Positions 1 to 5,374 of a stretch of 10,016 nucleotides of DNA are shown here, in pieces; position 1 is the stretch's first letter, and each line of letters begins with the position of its first letter. The notes under the pieces are model-generated. The model was not told the origin of the DNA. It saw only the letters and a program-made list of their open reading frames with translations, and made no database searches. The stretch is taken from NCBI GenBank assembly GCA_946543025.1, contig CAMNLN010000110.1:1-10016 (forward strand), written 5' to 3'. The position numbers were made by a program, and so were the translations under genes. This stretch comes from an uncultured Verrucomicrobiota bacterium (lineage in GTDB: Bacteria > Verrucomicrobiota > Kiritimatiellia > RFP12 > UBA1067).

Positions 1-1472
1 GCTATCCGGTGGACGACCACGACGGCGTGCCCGGCCGTCTGATCGCCTACGGCGGGCATGGCATCTGCATGGCGTTCTTCGGCGTGCAGGACGACGTGAC
101 GGGCGCGGGGTGGATGGCGATCCTCGAGACGCCGGACGACGCGGCGCTCGTGGCGCGGCGCGATGCGGAGACGCAGCTGTGGACGCTTGGCCCCAGCTGG
201 GAAGACCAGAAGAGGCAGTTCGGCTACGCGCGGCGCGTCCGGTACGTGTTCCTCGACAAGGGCGGGTACGTGGCGATGTGCAAGCGCTATCGCGCGCACG
301 CGAAGGAGATCGGGAAGTTCAAGCCGTTCAGCGAGAAGGTGAAGGAGCGTCCGCTCGTGGACCGACTCCTCGGCGCGCCGAACGTGTGGTGCTGGGAGAA
401 GGACAAGATCGCCGTCGCGAAGGAGCTGAAGGCGGCTGGAATCGACCGATTCCTCTGGAGCGCGGGCGGCGACGAGGCGCAGGTCAAGTTTCTCGCGGCG
501 ATGCCGGACGTTCTCGTGAGCCGCTACGACATCTATCAAGACATCTACCACCCCGCGCAGCTCAAGAAGCTCGGATGGAAGAGCGGCTGCAACACGGAGG
601 CGTGGCCGAAGGACGTCGTCTGGAACAGCGCCGACTCGAACGACTGGCGGCACGCGTGGGGCGTGAAGGCGAAGGACGGCACGTGGACGTACTGCGCGAT
701 GATGTGCGACAGCGTGGCGCCGGCCTACGAGCGTCGCAACGTGTCAAAGGAGCTGAAGGCGAGGCCGTATAACACCCGGTTCATCGACACGACCGTGGCC
801 GCGCCGTGGCAAACGTGCTGGAACCCTGCGCATCCGATGACGCGCTCGGACAGCCGCCGCTGGAAGATGGAACTGCTGCGCATCCTCGGCGACGAGTTCA
901 ATCTCGTCGTGGGCAGCGAGACGGGGCACGACGCGAGCGTGCCGTTCTGCGACTACTTCGAGGGCATGCTCTCGCTCGGGCCGTACCGCGTGCCGGACTC
1001 CGGGCGCAACATTTCGCAGGTCTGGACGAACGTGCCGCCGCGCGTGGCGAAGTACCAGGTGGGCGAGGCGTACCGCCTGCCGCTCTGGGAACTCGTCTAC
1101 CACGAGTGCGTGTGCGCCCACTGGTACTGGGGCGACTACAACAACAAGCTGCCGGACATCTGGTGGAAACGCGACCTCTTCAACGTCCTCTACGGCACGA
1201 TGGGCATGTACATCTTCAACAACCGCCAGTGGGCAGCGGACAAGGAGAAGTTTGTGCGCAGCTACCGCATCACTTCGCCCGTCGCGCGCGCCACCGGCTA
1301 CAGCGAGATGCTCGACCACCGCCTCCTCTCCCCGGACCGCGCGGTTCAGGAGAGCCGCTTCTCGGACGGCACGGTCGTGACCGTCAATTTTGGCGACGCG
1401 CCGTTCACGCTTCCGGACGGCACCTTGATTGCCGCCCGTAGCCACAAGGTTCGCCTTGGCTGCCGCCAATAG
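1..1472 (+). CDS. GH129/GH101-like glycoside hydrolase, 5'-truncated by the window edge
   Basis: The reading frame is open to the window edge (first full codon at 3), so the GTG at 9 is probably not the start and an N-terminal portion is missing. About 490 residues are visible, ending in TAG. Counting from the codon at 9, the core carries FIDTT (Asp260), a WNPAHPMTR segment, VVGSETGHD (Glu304) and DYFEGMLSLGPYRVPD. I recognise this pattern from the GH129 family related to GH101, which includes bifidobacterial alpha-N-acetylgalactosaminidases acting on mucin-type O-glycans with an Asp nucleophile and a Glu acid/base. Asp260 and Glu304 are candidates only: their 44-residue spacing is wider than the roughly 31 I recall for characterised members. 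The last 60 residues form a small beta-domain (SRFSDGTVVTVNFG). The gene converges on the beta-helix gene with a 38-bp gap. Substrate specificity is unproven; another member of the GH101/GH129 superfamily is possible. Confidence 0.72.
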   Translation, partial: YPVDDHDGVPGRLIAYGGHGICMAFFGVQDDVTGAGWMAILETPDDAALVARRDAETQLWTLGPSWEDQKRQFGYARRVRYVFLDKGGYVAMCKRYRAHAKEIGKFKPFSEKVKERPLVDRLLGAPNVWCWEKDKIAVAKELKAAGIDRFLWSAGGDEAQVKFLAAMPDVLVSRYDIYQDIYHPAQLKKLGWKSGCNTEAWPKDVVWNSADSNDWRHAWGVKAKDGTWTYCAMMCDSVAPAYERRNVSKELKARPYNTRFIDTTVAAPWQTCWNPAHPMTRSDSRRWKMELLRILGDEFNLVVGSETGHDASVPFCDYFEGMLSLGPYRVPDSGRNISQVWTNVPPRVAKYQVGEAYRLPLWELVYHECVCAHWYWGDYNNKLPDIWWKRDLFNVLYGTMGMYIFNNRQWAADKEKFVRSYRITSPVARATGYSEMLDHRLLSPDRAVQESRFSDGTVVTVNFGDAPFTLPDGTLIAARSHKVRLGCRQ

Positions 1473-1510
1473 CGCTTGCCAAGATTCGTTACGCGATTCG
1501 CCAGGCTACC

Positions 1511-4500
1511 TCACCTCGTGATGGCGGCCTTCATGAACTTGGCGCCTTCGGCCGTGACCGTGACGGTCGCCGTGCCGTTGGCGAAGGTGGGCGTGTAGGT
1601 GGCGTCGGTCCAGGGCCCCGTCGTCAGGTCAGCGGCGTACCGCACCTTCAGCGTGCCGTTGATGGCGCTCGAGAGCGGCACCGCCGCTTCACCGGCGGAC
1701 GCGCTCACCGTGATCGTCCAGCCGGTCTCGGTCTGCTCGATCGCATCGATGTGCAATGTCGGATCGACCGTCAGCAGGCTCGTGCAGCCGAGCAGGTAGG
1801 ACTCAAGTCCGAGCTTGCCGTTCGGGTCGGCGATGTTGTTCGCCGTCGCCCAGGTCTTGATGCTCTCCAGCTCTGCGGCCGTCGGCGCGGTCGTGCCCCA
1901 GATCAAGGACGCGTCCGCGTCCGTGTCCCAGTCCACGCTGAACCCGATGAAGTAGGTGGTCATGCCGTTCTCAATGGATGTGCTGTCGTAGCCGCCGGCG
2001 ATGCCGGACGCGATGCCCGGCTCGTATTCGCTCGGCGCGACGCCGGAGGTGAGGATGGCCGTCTGCGTGGCATTGTGGTCACGCCCCACGAACGCCCGCA
2101 CGTACGGCGTCACGCCCTCCTGCACCGTAGCGGAGAACTGCGTGCCCGCGGCCACCGTCACGTTGTCCATCGCCAACTTCACGCCAGACGCCATGCGGCC
2201 GACGAAGCCGCCCACTTCCGCCTGCTCGTTCGCGCTCGCCACGTCCACGGTGAGCGCGCCGGTGCTGACGCCGTTCGTGATCGCGAGCGAGATGCCGCTC
2301 GTGTTGGCGCGTCCGACGAATCCGCCGACCGTCGCGATGCCCACGGAGCCGGACGTGTAGGTCGCATTGAGCGCGCCCTCGTTCACGCAATCGACGAAGA
2401 TCATCTTGCCGGGATTCTGCTGGTATCCTACGAACCCGCCCACGGCCGCGGTGGCATCCGTCGAGTTGCCGCGCTGCACCTTGTCGAACGTCAGCGTGCC
2501 CTTGTTGCAGCAGTTCGAGCAGAACAGCGTCATCGTGTTGCCGTAGTAGGAGTGGAAACCGCCGAGCTTCGTGAACGTGGTGCCGACGTTTGCGAGGTTC
2601 GTGCAGGAGAGCATCGTGACGTTGCCCTCGCACCAGGACGAGAATCCGCCGATGTTGTGGTTGCCCCACACGGTGCCGCTCACGGTGACGTTCTCGAAGA
2701 GGCAGGTCCCCTCGATGTCGCCGCAGAATGCGGCGCCCGAGGCGAGGTTGAGCGGTTGCGTGCCCGCCACGTAGGGGTCGGGCGAGGCCACGTCCAAGAT
2801 CTGGAGGTTCTTCACCGTGCCGTCAATGATCGTGCCGAAGAATCCGCAGTAGCTGCGCCCGGAGAGGACGAAGTTGCTCACGACGTGTCCGCCGCCGTCG
2901 TAGACGCCCTTGAAGGCCGGGGAGGCCACGAAGTAGGCTGCGCTGTCGTTGATGTTGCCGATGTCGATCCACCGGTCGCCGCCGAGGTCGATGTCCGCGA
3001 GCTGCACGAAGTGCTGTCCGGCCGTGCCGAGCGCGTTCGCGTTGTTCACCTGGTCGCGGAAGAACTCGAGGTCGTCGCGGTCGGCGATCTGGAACGGATC
3101 CTGCGCCGTGCCCGAGCCGAGGAGCCCGCGGTAGACCGTGTAGTAGCCCGCCGGGTCGGACACGGTCTTCGTGAGGTGCTTCGGCGCGAGAAGCGCGGCG
3201 GCAGGCTCGCTCGAGTACAGACCGCCCGAAACGAAGTTCGTAAGCGCCACGGCGTCATTTCTGAGCGGATCGACGTACGCCGCGATGCCCTCGCCGTGCG
3301 CGGAGGTGAACGTGCCGCCTGCGATGTTCGCCTCGAGCTGGTCCACGCCCACGCCTTCCGGCAGGGTGTCCTTGTACTGCGAGCGCGGATAGCGCCCTCC
3401 TTCGGCGGCGAAGTAGAGCGCGTCGCCCGTGTAGTCGCCGCCAGAATAGCTCACGTACGTGCCCGCCGCACCGTTTGCGGTCACCGTCACCGTGGATTCG
3501 GCCGGCACATTGACCTTGCCGCACAGGACAAAGATGCCACCGCCCGCGGAGGTGAGCGTGCCGCCGTAGAGGTTGAGGTCGTTCTGCGGCAGCCACATCA
3601 TCGGGCGTGTCGTGTCCGCGAAGGTGTAGACGGATCCGTCGTAGAAGTTGATCTCGGCGAGCGTCGCGTTGCCGCCGTTGCCGGTGATGCCGTACTGGCC
3701 CGGCGTGGTGGCGGCGTCGATGATCGTGCCGTAGACGTCCAGGATTGCCCATGCGCCCCAGAACTGACGCGCGCCAGTGCTGCCGCGCACGAAGACGGCA
3801 ACATCGTCGCCGTTGCCGTGCGTGACCGTGGCACCCGCATCGATGATGCAGACCGTCGGCATGTTGGTGTTGCCGTCCACGCCCACGATGTTGAGCGCAC
3901 GGCAGTCCGACGTGAGCGAGGTGTCGGCGAGAAGCTCCAGACCGCCGTGCACGAAGGAGCCGCGGCCGGTGGTGGTGAGCGTACCGTTCGTGACGGAGAG
4001 CCAGTTCTCGGGATCGACCGTGATCAGGTAGTCGCTGGACGTCGCGGTCGGATAGGACAGCGTATGGCCGCCGAGGTCGAGCGTGAGGTTGAGCGCGGTA
4101 TTGGAATCGAAGACGAGACCCTGCGTCAGCGTGATGTTCTGCAGAAGTTTGATCGTATCGCCATATTCAGCTTCCGCAAGCGCGTCGTCAAGAGAATCGT
4201 AGCTGGTGGAGCCGATCGACACGGGCGGCGGGAATGGATTGCCCTCCGCCATCACGATGTCGTCTACAGCGCCTTCGCCCTGGAATCCGATGGCCTGGAT
4301 GGTGGCGTCGGCGGTCGCCCCCAGCAGGCTGGGAAACACCTTGCCGCTCTGGAGGTACGCGATGAGATCCGCGTCATCGGTCGCGTCCAGCCAGCTTGTG
4401 ACGCTCTCCGCATCCGTGGCGAGATCCATGTACCCAGTACCGAAGGTCGGCGTCGTCGCCGCCAGCTGTACGCCGTCCAGATAGATTTCAAAACCCGTGA

Positions 4501-5191
4501 AGCCATTGGGATCCGCACTCCTCTCCTTGCACTGCGTCACGTCGGCGAGCGCCTTGACCGTCAGGCGGTACCACTGGCCCGGCACGATCGGCGCCGTGGT
4601 GTTCAGCACGTAGTTTGTGGCGGTCACGCTGTTTTCATTGCCGTCGTTGTCCACGTAGGCCGCGCGCACGACGAGGTTCGTGACGGGCGTGCCGCCGCTC
4701 GTGTCGACCTGGAGGCGGAGGGCCAGCTTGTCCTCCGTGCCCGTATCAAACGGGACGGTTGCCGGGATGGGCGAGAACTGCATGAGCGTATCGACGTAGG
4801 TGCCGCCTGCGGCGATGCCCTGCGCCGCGCCCATCCCTTCGCTGGACGCCGCCGCGAACGAGCGCCAGAGGGTGCCGGACGCGGTGTCGACCTCGAGGTA
4901 GTTGGCGTTCGGCGTCGCCTCGGCGAAGACGGCGGGACGCAGGATCGTCGGTGCGGCGAGATTGTCGCCGCCGAACGTCTTGACCGTCGAGGCGTCGGTT
5001 TCGCCCGCATAGAAAAAGTAGGGAGCGGATTTCTGGGTGCCGTCCTCGTCATACTCGTTCACGCCATTTACGAGCTGCAGGGCCGTGCTGGACGTGTAGC
5101 CCTCGAAACTGATCGCGTTCGACTCGGAAATGAACGCGCCCAAGGCCGCAAAGGAGGCCAAGAGGGCCGTTGCACACATTAGCTTTTTCAT
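1511..5191 (-). CDS. large exported LamG-like / beta-helix / GLUG-repeat surface protein
   Basis: A 1,226-residue protein, probably an exported adhesin or glycan-binding protein rather than a proven enzyme. The ATG at 5191 is chosen because it has an AGAGGA Shine-Dalgarno 6 nt upstream and opens a clear signal peptide (MKK, hydrophobic core, likely cleavage after Ser-Asn-Ala26). Longer in-frame starts would run antisense through the GH92 gene. Residues about 28-316 look like a LamG/concanavalin-type beta-sandwich (GQWYRLTVKA, GFEIYLDGVQLA, ending VDDIVMAEGNPF). From about 324 a right-handed beta-helix begins (SYDSLDDALAEAEYGDTIKLL, then LDLGGHTL). From about 690 a GLUG-type domain follows (GSGTAQDPFQIA, DIDLGG, FKGVYDGGGHVVSNF) with GGF repeats. 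The last 130 residues include an ESYLLG hinge and a beta-rich C-terminal domain ending FMKAAITR. No catalytic motif, transmembrane anchor or PEP-CTERM/LPXTG signal is seen. Its role is inferred; the architecture is clear. Confidence 0.85.
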   Translation of the reverse strand: MKKLMCATALLASFAALGAFISESNAISFEGYTSSTALQLVNGVNEYDEDGTQKSAPYFFYAGETDASTVKTFGGDNLAAPTILRPAVFAEATPNANYLEVDTASGTLWRSFAAASSEGMGAAQGIAAGGTYVDTLMQFSPIPATVPFDTGTEDKLALRLQVDTSGGTPVTNLVVRAAYVDNDGNENSVTATNYVLNTTAPIVPGQWYRLTVKALADVTQCKERSADPNGFTGFEIYLDGVQLAATTPTFGTGYMDLATDAESVTSWLDATDDADLIAYLQSGKVFPSLLGATADATIQAIGFQGEGAVDDIVMAEGNPFPPPVSIGSTSYDSLDDALAEAEYGDTIKLLQNITLTQGLVFDSNTALNLTLDLGGHTLSYPTATSSDYLITVDPENWLSVTNGTLTTTGRGSFVHGGLELLADTSLTSDCRALNIVGVDGNTNMPTVCIIDAGATVTHGNGDDVAVFVRGSTGARQFWGAWAILDVYGTIIDAATTPGQYGITGNGGNATLAEINFYDGSVYTFADTTRPMMWLPQNDLNLYGGTLTSAGGGIFVLCGKVNVPAESTVTVTANGAAGTYVSYSGGDYTGDALYFAAEGGRYPRSQYKDTLPEGVGVDQLEANIAGGTFTSAHGEGIAAYVDPLRNDAVALTNFVSGGLYSSEPAAALLAPKHLTKTVSDPAGYYTVYRGLLGSGTAQDPFQIADRDDLEFFRDQVNNANALGTAGQHFVQLADIDLGGDRWIDIGNINDSAAYFVASPAFKGVYDGGGHVVSNFVLSGRSYCGFFGTIIDGTVKNLQILDVASPDPYVAGTQPLNLASGAAFCGDIEGTCLFENVTVSGTVWGNHNIGGFSSWCEGNVTMLSCTNLANVGTTFTKLGGFHSYYGNTMTLFCSNCCNKGTLTFDKVQRGNSTDATAAVGGFVGYQQNPGKMIFVDCVNEGALNATYTSGSVGIATVGGFVGRANTSGISLAITNGVSTGALTVDVASANEQAEVGGFVGRMASGVKLAMDNVTVAAGTQFSATVQEGVTPYVRAFVGRDHNATQTAILTSGVAPSEYEPGIASGIAGGYDSTSIENGMTTYFIGFSVDWDTDADASLIWGTTAPTAAELESIKTWATANNIADPNGKLGLESYLLGCTSLLTVDPTLHIDAIEQTETGWTITVSASAGEAAVPLSSAINGTLKVRYAADLTTGPWTDATYTPTFANGTATVTVTAEGAKFMKAAITR
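2204..2644 (-). repeat. GGF (GLUG-like) repeats within the beta-helix protein
   Basis: Five copies of a Gly-Gly-Phe core (IGGFSS, LGGFHS, VGGFVGY, VGGFVGR, VGGFVGR) place the Phe at residues 850, 879, 920, 958 and 996, a spacing of 29, 41, 38 and 38. Units often carry a preceding CxN/CxNxG element (SCTNLANVG, CSNCCNKG, DCVNEG). This is the layout of GLUG-type repeats in large bacterial surface proteins, where each unit adds a turn of beta-structure. The repeat is at protein level only; the DNA copies are diverged. Confidence 0.65.
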
Positions 5192-5197
5192 GTCGTT

Positions 5198-5203
5198 TCC
5201 TCT
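5198..5203 (-). promoter_or_regulatory. ribosome binding site of the beta-helix gene
   Basis: On the minus strand the sequence AGAGGA lies 6 nt before the ATG at 5191. It is a good Shine-Dalgarno match at normal spacing and fixes this ATG as the start, in agreement with the signal peptide that follows. Confidence 0.75.
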
Positions 5204-5249
5204 CGTTAAAAGATGATACGGCTTGCATGTCCTGTCGCTGACGATTACA

Positions 5250-5278
5250 AGTGTAGCACATCGAAATTTGAGGCGCAA
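5250..5278 (-). promoter_or_regulatory. candidate sigma70-type promoter for the beta-helix gene
   Basis: Read on the minus strand: -35 TTGCGC (5278-5273), a 17-nt spacer, and -10 TACACT (5255-5250) preceded by TGC, an extended -10 (TGn). The predicted start is near 5243, giving a leader of about 50 nt. The -35 is a weak match (3 of 6), the -10 is 4 of 6, and the spacing is ideal. It is assigned by eye only. Confidence 0.45.
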
Positions 5279-5291
5279 GCGGACAAATTTC
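5263..5291. promoter_or_regulatory. AT-rich dyad, candidate operator shared by the divergent promoters
   Basis: A perfect 8-bp inverted repeat, GAAATTTG (5263-5270) and CAAATTTC (5284-5291), is separated by 13 bp, so the arm centres are 21 bp apart, about two helical turns. It covers the -35 and spacer of the minus-strand promoter candidate and ends 2 bp before the -35 candidate of the GH92 promoter. That is where a dimeric regulator could control both genes. The regulator is unknown and not in the window. The AAATTT cores are themselves palindromic, so the same bases also read as a direct repeat. Confidence 0.4.
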
Positions 5292-5292
5292 C

Positions 5293-5322
5293 TTTCAAAC
5301 CGGGAGTCGGATTTGGTAGGAT
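5293..5322 (+). promoter_or_regulatory. candidate sigma70-type promoter for the GH92 gene
   Basis: The -10 candidate TAGGAT (5317-5322) matches the consensus at 4 of 6 and is preceded by TGG, an extended -10. A weak -35 candidate TTTCAA (5293-5298) lies 18 nt upstream. The predicted start is near 5329, giving a leader of about 46 nt. The extended -10 would compensate for the poor -35. It is assigned by eye only. Confidence 0.42.
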
Positions 5323-5323
5323 A

Positions 5324-5349
5324 GCGCCACGGCCATCCAGCGGTGGCGC
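5324..5349. promoter_or_regulatory. GC-rich dyad at the predicted GH92 transcription start
   Basis: Perfect 7-bp arms GCGCCAC (5324-5330) and GTGGCGC (5343-5349) flank a 12-nt centre. The dyad begins 1 bp after the -10 candidate and spans the predicted +1. It could be an operator over the start site or, if transcription starts slightly upstream of the prediction, a 5' leader hairpin ending 25 nt before the ATG. No T-run follows, so it is not a standard terminator. Confidence 0.4.
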
Positions 5350-5362
5350 GTACAAAAGAAAC

Positions 5363-5366
5363 AGGA
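5363..5366 (+). promoter_or_regulatory. ribosome binding site of the GH92 gene
   Basis: AGGA lies 8 nt upstream of the ATG at 5375. Together with the signal peptide that begins there, it favours 5375 over the in-frame upstream ATG at 5213, which would start inside the promoter region and give a non-secretory N-terminus. Confidence 0.65.
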
Positions 5367-5374
5367 TTGGCAAG

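Noticed and set aside
744..1469. A 241-codon minus-strand frame opposite the GH129-like gene
   Set aside because: It is in the same register as the real gene, of shadow-like composition and without a motif.
1455..1483. Inverted repeat CTTGGC ... GCCAAG near the 1472/1511 convergent ends, as a terminator
   Set aside because: The arms are only 6 bp with a 17-nt loop, partly inside the coding end, and no T-run follows on either strand. It is too weak to call.
1483..1500. Direct repeat GATTCG (1483-1488 and 1495-1500) in the 38-bp gap
   Set aside because: A 6-bp repeat this close can arise by chance and has no promoter or coding context.
1751..5182. A 1,143-codon plus-strand open frame opposite the beta-helix gene
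   Set aside because: It is in exact codon register with the real gene, is very rich in Arg, Val and Ala with low-complexity sequence, has no signal peptide or domain, and is explained by sense-codon bias.
5221..5280. 6-bp inverted repeat GCTTGC (5221-5226) and GCAAGC (5275-5280) around the minus promoter
   Set aside because: The arms are short and 48 bp apart, and the 8-bp AT-rich dyad is a better operator candidate.
5213..5374. Earlier in-frame ATG at 5213 for the GH92 gene
   Set aside because: It would add 54 residues that hide the signal peptide, and it lies upstream of the predicted promoter; AGGA 8 nt before 5375 favours the later start.
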